Translations under genes and position numbers: made by a program
Assembly (NCBI RefSeq): GCF_018881545.1
Contig: NZ_JACVQD010000001.1
Location: 710,039-774,038 of the forward strand
DNA: 64,000 bases
Reading direction: 5' to 3'
Source of the DNA: Polynucleobacter alcilacus
Lineage (GTDB): Bacteria; Pseudomonadota; Gammaproteobacteria; Burkholderiales; Burkholderiaceae
In this document: positions 45,631-55,425 of the stretch, piece after piece
Layout: every line of letters begins with the position of its first letter
Numbering within the stretch: position 1 is the stretch's first letter
Notes under the pieces: generated by a model
Told to the model about the DNA's origin: nothing
The model's input: the letters and a program-made list of their open reading frames with translations, nothing else
The model's database searches: none

Positions 45631-47088
45631 TTAACGGGGAATAAAGAAACTCGATTTTTCATTACGAGTTCTCGTGATTGAATGGTCCCCATCAAGCTCT
45701 TGCGCGCTTACATCAAAATAAATTGGGTAATTTCCAGGATCATTTTGGCCAATAGTAGTGCTCACTTTAATCGGGAGCAACTGGTTACTAGCTGGGCTAA
45801 CATCAATCATGGTGATTTCTTTACCTTGAGAGTTTAGGATCTTCAAATCATCCAAACCAGTAGCTTTTACTTGTACCTTCATGGAATGCTCAGAGGCATT
45901 CATAATCTGAATGCGATAAATATTTTCAATTCGAACACCCTCAACCTCACGCGCCAAGGCACCGCGATCTCGCATAATATCCACGCGTAATGGATTCCGC
46001 GTAACTAAAGATATCAAGAAAGCGGATGCTAATACCGTAATAAATGCTGTGTAGATCAAAACCCGAGGACGCAGGATATGGCGCATGGCACTTTGATTCG
46101 ATTCTTGATCTTCAATCGCACGTTCAGTGGTGTAGCGAATTAAGCCTTTTGGATAATCCACCTTCTCCATCACCTGATCGCAGGCATCTATACAAGCACC
46201 ACAACCAATACACATATATTGCAGGCCATCACGGATATCAATACCCGTTGGACATACTTGTACACAAATACTGCAATCAACACAATCGCCCAATCCTAGA
46301 GAGTTATGATCTGCCGATTTACTTCGGCTACCTCTTGGCTCGCCACGGACTTTGTCATACGTAACTAAGAAAGTATCTTTATCCACCATCACGCTTTGGA
46401 AGCGCGCATAGGGACACATGTATTTACAAACCTGTTCACGCATAAATCCTGCGTTACCCCAAGTAGCAAAGCCATAGAAACACAGCCAGAAAGTCTGCCA
46501 AGGTCCCAAAGATAAATGGATTAAGGCTGAGCCTAGGGTGGTAATTGGGGTGAAGTAGCCAATAAAGGTAAAGCCCGTCCAGAATGCGATGAGAAGCCAA
46601 AGAAAATGCTTGGTGATCTTCAAGCGCCATTTTTTGAAGCCCCAGGGCCACTCTTCCCCGTCCAAACGAATGCGTGCAAAGCGATCACCTTCGACCTTAC
46701 GTTCAATCCACATAAAGATTTCGGTATATACCGTTTGTGGGCAAGCATACCCGCAAAATAGACGTCCAGCGACTGCAGTAAAGAGAAATAAAGCTAAGGC
46801 AGACAGAATTAATAAGAGCGTGAGATAAATCACGTCTTGTGGCCAGAGCACGAGACCAAAGATATAAAACTTGCGCTGAATTAAATCAAATAAAACAGCC
46901 TGGCGATCATTCCAATTCACCCATGGCAAGCCGTAAAACAGTAGCTGGGTGGCAAAAATAAGAACGAAGCGCCAGCGGGCAAAGAGGCCAGATACCGAGC
47001 GCGGATAAATCTTGCGCCGGACCTCGTATAAAGATTCCTCTATTACTTCAATCGGAACAGGTTTTCCACCCGGCGAATGACTCGGCAC
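45631..47088 (-). CDS. ccoG: CcoG/RdxA-type polyferredoxin, cbb3 copper assembly
   Basis: CcoG is a membrane ferredoxin that reduces Cu(II) to Cu(I) for cbb3 assembly. The protein has five membrane segments (the cluster from about residue 40 to 230, then 350-370), the RLFCGYACPQTVYTEIFMW motif, two 4Fe-4S motifs (CVDCSICVQVCPTGIDIRDG and CIGCGACIDACD) and a C-terminal Ig-like periplasmic domain (about 375-480). 485 residues. It starts 3 bases after the ccoP stop. Confidence 0.93.
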   Translation of the reverse strand: MPSHSPGGKPVPIEVIEESLYEVRRKIYPRSVSGLFARWRFVLIFATQLLFYGLPWVNWNDRQAVLFDLIQRKFYIFGLVLWPQDVIYLTLLLILSALALFLFTAVAGRLFCGYACPQTVYTEIFMWIERKVEGDRFARIRLDGEEWPWGFKKWRLKITKHFLWLLIAFWTGFTFIGYFTPITTLGSALIHLSLGPWQTFWLCFYGFATWGNAGFMREQVCKYMCPYARFQSVMVDKDTFLVTYDKVRGEPRGSRSKSADHNSLGLGDCVDCSICVQVCPTGIDIRDGLQYMCIGCGACIDACDQVMEKVDYPKGLIRYTTERAIEDQESNQSAMRHILRPRVLIYTAFITVLASAFLISLVTRNPLRVDIMRDRGALAREVEGVRIENIYRIQIMNASEHSMKVQVKATGLDDLKILNSQGKEITMIDVSPASNQLLPIKVSTTIGQNDPGNYPIYFDVSAQELDGDHSITRTRNEKSSFFIPR

Positions 47089-47091
47089 TAC

Positions 47092-48018
47092 TTACTTCGC
47101 TGCTGCTGGCTGCTGATTATTCGACAAACCCCAAACATAAGCAGTCAACAACTGAATTTTTTCAGGGCTCAACACTTTATCCTGAGCCGGCATCATTGCC
47201 ATACGACCTTTGGTAATCGTTTCAACAATAGTTGCCTCTGAACCGCCATATAACCAGGTCTTGTCGGTCAAGTTCGGTGCGCCCAAAGCAATATTGCCCT
47301 TGCCGTCTGTGCCATGACACGCTACGCAATTGGCTTTAAATACTTCAGCCCCACGCTCCGCCTTAATATCGTCAGCTGGCAAACCCGAAAGGCTGCGAAC
47401 GTAATTGGCAACATCCACAATTTGCTTACTATCTAATTGTGGGAATGGAGGCATCACGCCACTACGACCATTAGTAATAGTGGTCTTAATATTCTCCGGT
47501 GAACCACCGTAAAGCCAGTCACGATCCGTCAAATTCGGAAAGCCTTTAGAGCCCCCTGCATCAGAACCATGGCACTGTGCACAGGAATTCAAGAACAAGC
47601 GCTGCCCCATTTCACGCGCTTTTGGATCCGCCGCAACTTGCACAATATCCATCTTTACATACTTAGCATAAACAGGCTTAAGCTCATCGTTTGCAGTGGT
47701 CATTGAACTCATCAACGCACCATCAGTGCTGTAACCCAAGATGCCTGGATAAGATCCTAATCCTGGATAAAGCATGAGATAGACCAATCCAAAAATACAA
47801 GAGATCAAGAACATCCACATCCACCAGCGTGGCAATGGATTATTTAATTCACGTAAATCCCCATCCCATACGTGACCAGTATCTGTCACTTGACCATCTG
47901 GCCCAAGAATGACCTTTGTCTTACGAACAGAAGCTAAAAGCCAGATACACCAAAAAATACCGATCAATGAAACGAGTGCGATGTAAGTACTCCAACCGCT
48001 GCTAAAAAAGTCACTCAT
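47092..48018 (-). CDS. ccoP: cbb3-type cytochrome c oxidase subunit III (diheme)
   Basis: CcoP carries electrons to CcoO and the catalytic subunit. It has two N-terminal membrane segments (about residues 12-30 and 66-85) and two c-type heme sites, CAQCH at 146-150 and CVACH at 231-235, each with a downstream methionine ligand region (VMPPFPQL and MMPAQDK). 308 residues. The start overlaps the ccoQ stop (ATGA). Confidence 0.95.
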   Translation of the reverse strand: MSDFFSSGWSTYIALVSLIGIFWCIWLLASVRKTKVILGPDGQVTDTGHVWDGDLRELNNPLPRWWMWMFLISCIFGLVYLMLYPGLGSYPGILGYSTDGALMSSMTTANDELKPVYAKYVKMDIVQVAADPKAREMGQRLFLNSCAQCHGSDAGGSKGFPNLTDRDWLYGGSPENIKTTITNGRSGVMPPFPQLDSKQIVDVANYVRSLSGLPADDIKAERGAEVFKANCVACHGTDGKGNIALGAPNLTDKTWLYGGSEATIVETITKGRMAMMPAQDKVLSPEKIQLLTAYVWGLSNNQQPAAAK

Positions 48019-48182
48019 GATTTGTCCTTACTGAATTCATCGGGAAGATCAAATGGAAGTTCAGCTGATTCCTGATTAGCCTTCTTCCTGCTAGGAGACC
48101 AAGCCCACCAGACAATCCCAACAAAAAAGGTGAGTCCAATGACTGTTGAAAATGCAGAGAGATAAGGTGTGATCATTTCCAT
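48015..48182 (-). CDS. ccoQ: cbb3 oxidase small subunit CcoQ
   Basis: The 55-residue protein MEMITPYLSAFSTVIGLTFF... has one membrane segment (about residues 8-28), a WWAWSPSRKK basic turn and an acidic tail, the usual CcoQ/FixQ form. It fills the gap between ccoO and ccoP. The ATG is 23 bases after the ccoO stop and the TGA overlaps ccoP's ATG. CcoQ stabilises the CcoP-CcoNO interaction. Confidence 0.9.
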   Translation of the reverse strand: MEMITPYLSAFSTVIGLTFFVGIVWWAWSPSRKKANQESAELPFDLPDEFSKDKS

Positions 48183-48205
48183 TTGATTTTTATCGTATTA
48201 ATTAA

Positions 48206-48856
48206 TTACTTCGCCACAACTTCATCAACGGTGATATACCGACGTGAAATACCTAAGCCTTGGAGATAAGCGACTAATGCATCCATTTCAGTTTTACCCT
48301 CTAATTCTTTGGGAGCATTGGCAATATCTTCATCGGTATAAGGCACACCCAAACGACGCATCGCAACCATATGGGACTGGATGGAAGATGCGTCTGCGGC
48401 ATTCTTCATTAACCAAGGATATCCAGGCATATTGGACTCAGGAACGACATCACGGGGATTATTGAGATGAATCTGGTGCCATGCATCTGAGTAACGGGCA
48501 CCAACACGCGCCAAGTCTGGGCCAGTGCGTTTGCTACCCCATAAAAATGGATGATCGAAAACAGACTCGCCAGCCAAAGAGTAAGGGCCGTAACGCTCTA
48601 CTTCTGAACGCAGAGTTCGGATTTGCTGAGAATGGCAACCGACACATCCTTCGCGCTGATAAATATCACGGCCCGCTAAACGCAATGCAGTGTATGGAAC
48701 AACACCTGGACTAGGCTCAGTGGTGGTATGTTGGAAAAACAAGGGAACAATTTGAACCAAACCGGCAATGGATACCACTACTATCGTTGCAATAATTAGC
48801 CAGCCAACGTTCTTCTCAAGTGTTCCATGGGAAAAGAATTTATTTTCACTAGACAT
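48206..48856 (-). CDS. ccoO: cbb3-type cytochrome c oxidase subunit II (monoheme)
   Basis: CcoO is a membrane-anchored monoheme cytochrome c. It has one N-terminal membrane segment (about residues 18-40), and the heme motif [10 protein letters not shown] starts at residue 71. The [32 protein letters not shown] block and MPGYPWL, with the methionine ligand, are characteristic. 216 residues. It begins 10 bases after the ccoN stop. Confidence 0.96.
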   Translation of the reverse strand: MSSENKFFSHGTLEKNVGWLIIATIVVVSIAGLVQIVPLFFQHTTTEPSPGVVPYTALRLAGRDIYQREGCVGCHSQQIRTLRSEVERYGPYSLAGESVFDHPFLWGSKRTGPDLARVGARYSDAWHQIHLNNPRDVVPESNMPGYPWLMKNAADASSIQSHMVAMRRLGVPYTDEDIANAPKELEGKTEMDALVAYLQGLGISRRYITVDEVVAK

Positions 48857-48866
48857 TTTCTTCTCC

Positions 48867-50309
48867 TTAGTGAGCCGCTATAGACGCTTGTGGAATAGCA
48901 GCGTCAATGAATTTTTTACCAATAACTGTCTTGTATACGTTGTAAGCCATCAACAACATACCGCCTAAATAGCACAGTCCGCCTAATAAACGAATCACAT
49001 AGAAAGGATAAGTCGCTTTAACTGACTCAACAAAGCTGTAAGTCAAAGTTCCATCAGGCTCAAATGCCCTCCACATCAAACCTTGCATCACACCCGCAAT
49101 CCACATTGCAGCGATGTAAATCACGACACCGATGGTTGCGATCCAGAAATGGACTTCGATTAACTTCGTGCTGTACATATCCCGTTGACCAACTAAACGT
49201 GGGATCAGGTAGTAGAGAGAACCAATCGTAATCATGGCAACCCAACCCAAGGCACCTGAATGCACGTGACCAATAGTCCAGTCTGTGTAGTGAGACAAGC
49301 TGTTCACAGTCTTAATCGACATCATGGAACCTTCGAAGGTTGACATACCGTAGAAGGACAATGCAACGACTAAGAACTTCAAGATAGGATCACGGCGCAA
49401 TTTATACCAAGCACCAGATAAAGTCATGATGCCGTTGATCATGCCGCCCCATGATGGAGCGAGCAGAATCAATGAGAACACCATACCCAAAGACTGGGTC
49501 CAGTCTGGCAAGGAAGTGTGTTGTAAGTGATGTGGGCCTGCCCACATATAGGTAAAGTTTAAAGCCCAGAAGTGGACGATAGATAAGCGATAGGAATAGA
49601 TTGGACGCTCTGCTTGCTTAGGAATGAAGTAGTACATCATGCCTAGGAAGCTGGTAGTCAAGAAGAAGCCTACAGCGTTATGGCCATACCACCATTGAAC
49701 CATCGCATCTTGTACACCAGCATAAGCAGAGTAGGATTTCCATAGGCTAGCAGGCATCTCTAAGTTATTAAAGATATGGAGAATGGCGATCGTCAGAATG
49801 TATGCGCCGAAGAACCAGTTAGAAACATAAATATGTTTCGTCTTGCGCTTCATGATGGTGCCAAAGAAAACTACAGCATATGCAACCCATACAACAGTAA
49901 TGAGAAGATCAATTGGCCACTCTAACTCTGCATACTCTTTGGAAGTAGAAATACCCAATGGCAAGGTTACCGCTGCTAATACGATTACCGCTTGCCAACC
50001 CCAGAAGGTGAATGCGGCTAATTTGTCGCAAAAAAGTCGTGCCTGACACGTGCGCTGAACAATGTAATAGGATGTTGCAAACAGCGCTGAGCCACCAAAC
50101 GCAAATATCACCGCGTTGGTATGTAAGGGACGTAAGCGACCGTAGCTCAGCCAAGGAATATTAAAAGTGATTTCTGGCCAGATGAGCTGGGCTGCAAGAA
50201 TAACTCCCACGAGCATGCCAACAATTCCCCAGAGCACAGTGACGATGGCAAATTGACTGACAACCTTGTAATTGAAGGTATCTTGATTACTCCCCACGGT
50301 AAGTCCCAT
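48867..50309 (-). CDS. ccoN: cbb3-type cytochrome c oxidase subunit I (catalytic)
   Basis: CcoN holds the low-spin heme b and the heme b3-CuB site and reduces oxygen at high affinity. The protein has twelve membrane segments and the histidine ligands in [34 protein letters not shown] and [12 protein letters not shown]. The start is the ATG at 50309, with AGGAG five bases before it; the longest frame from 50366 would begin upstream of the predicted transcription start and adds no homologous sequence. 480 residues. FNR box and -10 element lie directly upstream. Confidence 0.95.
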   Translation of the reverse strand: MGLTVGSNQDTFNYKVVSQFAIVTVLWGIVGMLVGVILAAQLIWPEITFNIPWLSYGRLRPLHTNAVIFAFGGSALFATSYYIVQRTCQARLFCDKLAAFTFWGWQAVIVLAAVTLPLGISTSKEYAELEWPIDLLITVVWVAYAVVFFGTIMKRKTKHIYVSNWFFGAYILTIAILHIFNNLEMPASLWKSYSAYAGVQDAMVQWWYGHNAVGFFLTTSFLGMMYYFIPKQAERPIYSYRLSIVHFWALNFTYMWAGPHHLQHTSLPDWTQSLGMVFSLILLAPSWGGMINGIMTLSGAWYKLRRDPILKFLVVALSFYGMSTFEGSMMSIKTVNSLSHYTDWTIGHVHSGALGWVAMITIGSLYYLIPRLVGQRDMYSTKLIEVHFWIATIGVVIYIAAMWIAGVMQGLMWRAFEPDGTLTYSFVESVKATYPFYVIRLLGGLCYLGGMLLMAYNVYKTVIGKKFIDAAIPQASIAAH

Positions 50310-50358
50310 GGTTTCTCCTTTTTTGTGACCAAACGACATAATCCAAATGACTGGATTG

Positions 50359-50364
50359 ATTATC
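50359..50364 (-). promoter_or_regulatory. -10 element of the ccoN promoter
   Basis: GATAAT on the minus strand matches TATAAT at five of six bases. Its centre is 32 bases from the FNR box centre, the class II spacing; the start of transcription would be near 50352. An 11-base palindrome TTGATTATCAA (50356-50366) overlaps it. Confidence 0.7.
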
Positions 50365-50386
50365 AAAGTAAGGCTTTGAGGGGGAT

Positions 50387-50400
50387 TTGATCTATATCAA
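50387..50400 (-). promoter_or_regulatory. FNR box upstream of ccoN
   Basis: TTGATCTATATCAA matches the FNR consensus TTGAT-N4-ATCAA at all ten fixed bases. Together with the -10 element at 50359-50364, it places FNR at about -41.5, for activation under low oxygen. Confidence 0.88.
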
Positions 50401-50471
50401 AAAGGGAAGGCCAAAATAGGGCTCAACCGGAAGAAGAATTACTACCTCTGATGAACTCAGTAGAAATAGAT

Positions 50472-50651
50472 CTACTTTTGAGGGTGTTCGCTAACTATAT
50501 GGGGCTTAGGTACGTCGTCATCCATCAAAATTGCCTGGCCTGGGCCCTCTAAGTCGTCAAACTGGCCACTTTTGATGGACCAGCTAAAAATCCAAACGAG
50601 GAGGCCCACCAAAACTAGGGAGATAGGGATAAGTAGAAATAAGCTTTCCAT
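50472..50651 (-). CDS. ccoS: cbb3 oxidase assembly protein CcoS
   Basis: CcoS is needed for cofactor insertion in cbb3 oxidase. The 59-residue protein MESLFLLIPISLVLVGLLVW... has one membrane segment followed by the family block WSIKSGQFDDLEGPGQAILMDDD (about residues 24-46). It is too short for many gene callers. It starts 9 bases after the ccoI stop, and the FNR-box region and ccoN lie downstream. Confidence 0.92.
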   Translation of the reverse strand: MESLFLLIPISLVLVGLLVWIFSWSIKSGQFDDLEGPGQAILMDDDVPKPHIVSEHPQK

Positions 50652-50660
50652 CGCTATAGT

Positions 50661-53105
50661 CTAAGCTTTTCGCAAACGCCATGCATTTAAAGTCACTGCA
50701 AGCGAGGATAAAGACATCCCAATACCGGCTACCCATGGATTTACCAAACCTATCATGGCAGCCGGAATCGCCAGTAGGTTATATACCAAAGCCCATAATA
50801 AATTTTCTTTAATGATGGTTTGAGTCTTATCTGCCAGAGCCAATGTTCTGGCTAAAGGCTCCAATGACACTGCAGTCAGAATAGCATCCGCACCTGCAGC
50901 TGCTAGTGGGGCACCAGCACCAACCGCAATAGAAATATCTGCGCGCGCTAATAAGGGAGCATCGTTCACGCCATCACCAATTGCCCAGACCACACGACCT
51001 TGTTTTTGTAAGGCCTGGATATATTCATATTTATCTTCAGGAGTGCAGCCCCCTTGATAACTTTGAATACCAACGTGGTGAGCCCACCAAGCCACCGTTG
51101 CGGGATCATCACCAGAAACTACATGTACAGTGATGTTTCTTGATCTTGCGGTCTTTAATAATTGCTCTAAGCCTGGTCGTGGTGTGTCTAAGAAAATAAA
51201 GCTCGCGATCAGTCCTTGCTCATCTGCTAAATGGACTTGGCCATATTGCCCCACCTGCGCATCTTGCTGAACGCCAACCCAAGCTGCACTCCCCAAGCGA
51301 TATACCCCTGAAGATAAGCCTTTCCCCAATTGATTGATGACTGGCTCAAGTAATTCTGGAATAACTAAATTCTCTGACTGTGATGCGCGTAATAAAGAAA
51401 GGGCTAATGGATGCCTTTGACCAGCTTCCAACGCCACAGCCAAGGCAAGCGCATCTTCACGGTGATAGCCTGATCGCAAATGGATGATTTCTTGTAACTC
51501 TGGTTGACCCATCGTTAAAGTGCCAGTCTTATCCAATACCAGATCCGTAGCCTTCACTAAACCTTCCATCACATGGCCACGCACAATCAGTAAGCCTAAT
51601 TTGGTTACTGCACCTTGTGCGGCTGCCATCGCTGTTGGCACTGCGAGCGATAAAGCGCAAGGACAACTCGCCACCAATACCGAAACTAACACTGTCCAAG
51701 CTCGACTTGGATCAAAGTACCACCAAACTACTGCGGAAATAAATGCACTTAGCAATAAGAATGCAACAAAATAGGCAGCCCACTTCTCTGCTAGGCTCAC
51801 CATCACTGGTTTTGCAAGTAGTGCTTGATCTAACAAGGAAGCAATTCCGGCAATGCGGGTAGATTGCCCCACTGCGTCAATTCTCATGAACAACGGATTC
51901 AGAATGTTATGCGTACCTGCATAAACGCGATCGCCAATTTTTTTCTCAACCGGTTTTGATTCACCGGTTAGCAAAGATTCATCTAAGGCGCTAGCATTTT
52001 CAATCACGATGCCATCGGCAGGAACGACTTCTCCAGGAGATACGCGAAGTATTTCACCTGGTTTGCAATTGACGACTGGCACTACTTCAATTTCTTGCGA
52101 AGCTGGGTAATTAAAGGCACGCTCACAGGTAGCGGGCAATTGTTTTACGAGCGCCTCTGCCCCGCCCTGCGCATCTTGCCTTGCCAATAACTCCACATAC
52201 CGTGCTGCCAAGATGAATGCGACGAACATCGTGATGGAATCAAAATAGCTGGGGCCTGAGCCAGTGATTAAATTAATCGTTCCGGCAATAAAAGCCAATG
52301 CGAGAGCGAGAGCAATCGGAACATCCATCCCCAACAGATGGGTTTTCTTGAAGGACGCTACGCTACGCCAAGCAGCTTGAAAGATGGGTCCTGCTGAATA
52401 CACCATTACCGGGACTGTGAGTACCCAGCTTGTCCAGCCTAACAAGCGATCAAACTCTGGCGTAATATCTGCACCCGTATAGGAAGGCCACGCATACATC
52501 ATGACCTGCATCATGCCGAGCAGCGCTACTCCCAATCTGGTGAGTAACTGCCGTCTTTCTTTCTTGGCTCTATCTAGCGCTAAGGAAGGCTCAAAGGGCC
52601 AAGCCTCATAACCAATGCGCTCAATCTCAAAAAGCAATCTTGCTAGGCTCGTACTATCTGGAGAAAACCGCACAATGACTTTTTGTGTCACGTAATTGAT
52701 TTGCACATCTTTTACGCCAGCGATGCGGCGTAAGTGTTGTTCGCATAGCCACACACAGGCAGCACACCGAATTCTTTCTAAACGCAAAGTGGTTTCTAGA
52801 TCACCAGAATCTCCATGGGGGCGAGTAAAACGGCCTCGCAGTGAAGGGTCGTCATAAGGCTTTAGCTTGTCTGGGATTTCATTCAGGGCCAAGTAGGCTG
52901 CAGGCTTCTCACCAGATTGCACTCGGCGCGTATAAAAGACCTCTAGACCTTCACCATGAATCGTTTGCGCAATCGCCATACAACCAGAGCAGCAAAATGG
53001 GCGACTAACGCCATTGAGTTTAGACTCAATCAGTTCATCTGGGGCGATCTCACTGAAGCAATGGTAACAAGATAAAGTGATTTTCTTGTTCATAGCAGAG
53101 ATCAT
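50661..53105 (-). CDS. ccoI: Copper-transporting P1B-type ATPase for cbb3 assembly
   Basis: CcoI exports Cu(I) to the periplasm for the CuB site. The N-terminus has a cysteine-rich metal-binding domain (Cys13, Cys16, Cys38, Cys39, Cys42) and an HMA domain with CAAC at 114-117. The core shows the CPC of SCPCALSL in the sixth membrane segment, the phosphorylation motif DKTGTLT, the HP of QRHPLAL and GDGVNDAPLL. 814 residues. The ATG overlaps the MFS gene's stop (ATGA); an internal ATG four codons later is a possible start. Confidence 0.93.
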   Translation of the reverse strand: MISAMNKKITLSCYHCFSEIAPDELIESKLNGVSRPFCCSGCMAIAQTIHGEGLEVFYTRRVQSGEKPAAYLALNEIPDKLKPYDDPSLRGRFTRPHGDSGDLETTLRLERIRCAACVWLCEQHLRRIAGVKDVQINYVTQKVIVRFSPDSTSLARLLFEIERIGYEAWPFEPSLALDRAKKERRQLLTRLGVALLGMMQVMMYAWPSYTGADITPEFDRLLGWTSWVLTVPVMVYSAGPIFQAAWRSVASFKKTHLLGMDVPIALALALAFIAGTINLITGSGPSYFDSITMFVAFILAARYVELLARQDAQGGAEALVKQLPATCERAFNYPASQEIEVVPVVNCKPGEILRVSPGEVVPADGIVIENASALDESLLTGESKPVEKKIGDRVYAGTHNILNPLFMRIDAVGQSTRIAGIASLLDQALLAKPVMVSLAEKWAAYFVAFLLLSAFISAVVWWYFDPSRAWTVLVSVLVASCPCALSLAVPTAMAAAQGAVTKLGLLIVRGHVMEGLVKATDLVLDKTGTLTMGQPELQEIIHLRSGYHREDALALAVALEAGQRHPLALSLLRASQSENLVIPELLEPVINQLGKGLSSGVYRLGSAAWVGVQQDAQVGQYGQVHLADEQGLIASFIFLDTPRPGLEQLLKTARSRNITVHVVSGDDPATVAWWAHHVGIQSYQGGCTPEDKYEYIQALQKQGRVVWAIGDGVNDAPLLARADISIAVGAGAPLAAAGADAILTAVSLEPLARTLALADKTQTIIKENLLWALVYNLLAIPAAMIGLVNPWVAGIGMSLSSLAVTLNAWRLRKA

Positions 53106-54337
53106 GTCCTAGCTTTACGCATCCAACCATTACGCCGTTCATACATCACAAACAGCACGCCCCATATGACTATGGCAGCATACGCCCATATCCAGGCAAC
53201 TTGGGAAGAGCGTGAACCAGAAATATCTAATACAAAACCAAAAATTGCTGGGCCTAATAAACCGCCGCCAAAGCCCATTAAAGAATGCAAGCCCATTGCT
53301 GCACCCTTCATATTTTCTTGTGCACTAATCACCAAGCCTGCAGTTAAGGTTGCAGAATCCGCCATGATAAAAATAGCATGCCCAACGGCTAGAGCAACAA
53401 TCAGCCACCAGGATTGACCAGTAGAGCTAGCTAGCGCGATACCCATGACTGCACTAGTCAGCATTGCTATACATACCCACTTTTGACGCCCTACTCGCAG
53501 GGCAATTTCATTTCCTAAAATTGAAGCAGGCACACCAAAGAAATTAATCACGCCAGATAAAGTCGTTGCTGCCAAGAAAAATGTTTCGCCAGTAGTGATC
53601 GTACAAAATGCAAAGAAGGCTACGATCCAACTTCGAGAGGCAAATAACTCAAGGGTATGGGCGGTATAACCAAAGATAAATCCAGAGGCTTTTTTATCTT
53701 GCAATACCAATTTCCATTTATTTACTGGAAATAGATCATGCAAGCGAATGCGGATTGGCCCCTGCCACTTGTCATGTTGTAGAGGTGCGATGAATAACCA
53801 AACAATCAAAAAAGCAGTAAACGGCCCTAAGGCAATCAAACCAAATACATAACGCCAACCCAAGGCCTCCAAGATCCAGCCAGAGCATAAATAAGAGAAG
53901 CCCGTACCAATACCGAAGAAGGCGGTATAAAAAGCAATGTGTCGAGTAAGCTCTCCAGACTGAATACGATCCGATAGTATTTTGAGACCAGGCATATAGG
54001 TACCCGCTAGCCCTGCTCCGTTGATCGCCATAAAAACTAAGGCAGTCCAAAAGTTATTAGCAAAGACTCCCATCCCTAGAAGGCCGAAAGTCGCCGATAG
54101 CCCACCGATCAAATATACCTTGCGAGCGTCTACTCGATCAGTCAAAGCGGTCGCTAAAGGGACAGCTAACATATAGCCAAAGAAAAATGCGCTGGCAATT
54201 AAACCAGACTGGAGATTACTTAAATGCCATTCTTCCTGCAGCACTGTCAGCACGACAGCATAGCAAGCAAAGCCCAATAAAGCACAGGTTTGTGCCATGA
54301 GCATCAGAGGGGTGTAAGCAGCCGAACGAAAGCGCAT
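53102..54337 (-). CDS. MFS transporter coupled to ccoI
   Basis: The 411-residue protein has twelve predicted membrane segments and the MFS motif A-like GYMLAVPLATALTDRVDARKVYL (about residues 54-76). It overlaps ccoI by 4 bases, implying translational coupling. Such linkage raises the possibility of copper import for the oxidase, as done by the MFS protein CcoA in Rhodobacter. However, I could not find the MxxxM and HxxxM metal motifs of CcoA here, so general MFS transport of another solute is equally possible. Confidence 0.8.
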   Translation of the reverse strand: MRFRSAAYTPLMLMAQTCALLGFACYAVVLTVLQEEWHLSNLQSGLIASAFFFGYMLAVPLATALTDRVDARKVYLIGGLSATFGLLGMGVFANNFWTALVFMAINGAGLAGTYMPGLKILSDRIQSGELTRHIAFYTAFFGIGTGFSYLCSGWILEALGWRYVFGLIALGPFTAFLIVWLFIAPLQHDKWQGPIRIRLHDLFPVNKWKLVLQDKKASGFIFGYTAHTLELFASRSWIVAFFAFCTITTGETFFLAATTLSGVINFFGVPASILGNEIALRVGRQKWVCIAMLTSAVMGIALASSTGQSWWLIVALAVGHAIFIMADSATLTAGLVISAQENMKGAAMGLHSLMGFGGGLLGPAIFGFVLDISGSRSSQVAWIWAYAAIVIWGVLFVMYERRNGWMRKART

Positions 54338-54422
54338 AAGGTGTCATTTAAAACGTGAGCCCATTCTACTCGCCCTAAAGCCTCAAGACCCGCTACACTA
54401 ACAAAAACAAGGCGGAGACAGT

Positions 54423-55406
54423 ATGAAAAATCAACAGATTCCAAGGTACTTTGTACAAGCTTGTGCCGCTCTTCTATTCGGCCTTGGTAGTACATTGACT
54501 ATGGCCGATAACTACCCATCCAAACCCATCAAAGCGATCGTTCCTTTTGCGCCTGGAAGCACGACAGATCAAATTGGTCGTGCCTTTGCTGTCAAGATGT
54601 CTGAGCTCTTAGGTCAACCAGTGGTGATTGAAAATCGGCCCGGCGCCAATGGGCTCATTGGTGCTGATTTTGTTGCTAAAGCTCCAGCAGATGGCTACAC
54701 CATTTTATTTGGTACCAATAGTACGAATGCTGCTCTCAAAAGTTTAGTAAAAAATCTGCCCTATAACCAAGATACTGCCTTTACTCCGATTGGCTACTTT
54801 GGTTCTGCACCGCTCATCATTACCATCAATAATGAGGTGCCGGCAAAATCACTCAATGGATTTGTCTCCTTAGCGAAAGCAAATCCTGGAAAAATGACTT
54901 TTGCTTATGCGAGTACATCGCAACGAGTTTCCTCAGAAATGCTAGCCAGTGCTGCAGATATCAAAATGACGGGCGTTTCTTATAAGAGTGGGCCCAATGC
55001 CATGACCGATGTGATTGGCGGTCAAGTCAATATGTTTACAGCCGATTTTGGAGTGACCTTACCCCAAGTGCAGGCTGGCAAAATCCGCGGGCTAGCAGTC
55101 ACTTCATTAAAACGTTCTCCCGCCATTCCAGAATTACCTACTGTTAATGAAGCACTTGGTATCAAGGGATATGAGCTGATTGCTTTCTTTGCCGCATTTG
55201 GTCCTGCTGATATGCCAAAAGAGGCGATTCTCAAACTCAATAAAGCAATCAATGACGCAGCAAAATCAAAAGACGTGATTGAGCGCTTTTCTGCAATGGG
55301 TTTTGAAACCCAACCCGGTACACCAGAGGCGCTAGGTCAAAAAATTAAATTAGAGACTGCAAAATGGGCAAAGGCTATTAAAGAAGCTGGTATCGAACCA
55401 GAATAA
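54423..55406 (+). CDS. Bug/TctC-family periplasmic solute receptor (4 of 5)
   Basis: A signal peptide (about residues 1-29, ending TMAD) is followed by YPSKPIKAIVPFAPGSTTDQ, the family's first loop, PADGYTILFG and VSYKSGPNAMTDVIGGQ. 327 residues. It is divergent from the MFS-ccoI-ccoS unit and convergent with a 2OG-Fe dioxygenase gene, with no adjacent permease. Ligand unknown. Confidence 0.92.
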   Translation: MKNQQIPRYFVQACAALLFGLGSTLTMADNYPSKPIKAIVPFAPGSTTDQIGRAFAVKMSELLGQPVVIENRPGANGLIGADFVAKAPADGYTILFGTNSTNAALKSLVKNLPYNQDTAFTPIGYFGSAPLIITINNEVPAKSLNGFVSLAKANPGKMTFAYASTSQRVSSEMLASAADIKMTGVSYKSGPNAMTDVIGGQVNMFTADFGVTLPQVQAGKIRGLAVTSLKRSPAIPELPTVNEALGIKGYELIAFFAAFGPADMPKEAILKLNKAINDAAKSKDVIERFSAMGFETQPGTPEALGQKIKLETAKWAKAIKEAGIEPE

Positions 55407-55425
55407 GCCGTCTCAATGAGCCATC

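Noticed and set aside
50310-50366. N-terminal extension of ccoN by 19 residues
   Set aside because: It would start upstream of the predicted transcription start and lacks a ribosome-binding site; the ATG at 50309 has one.
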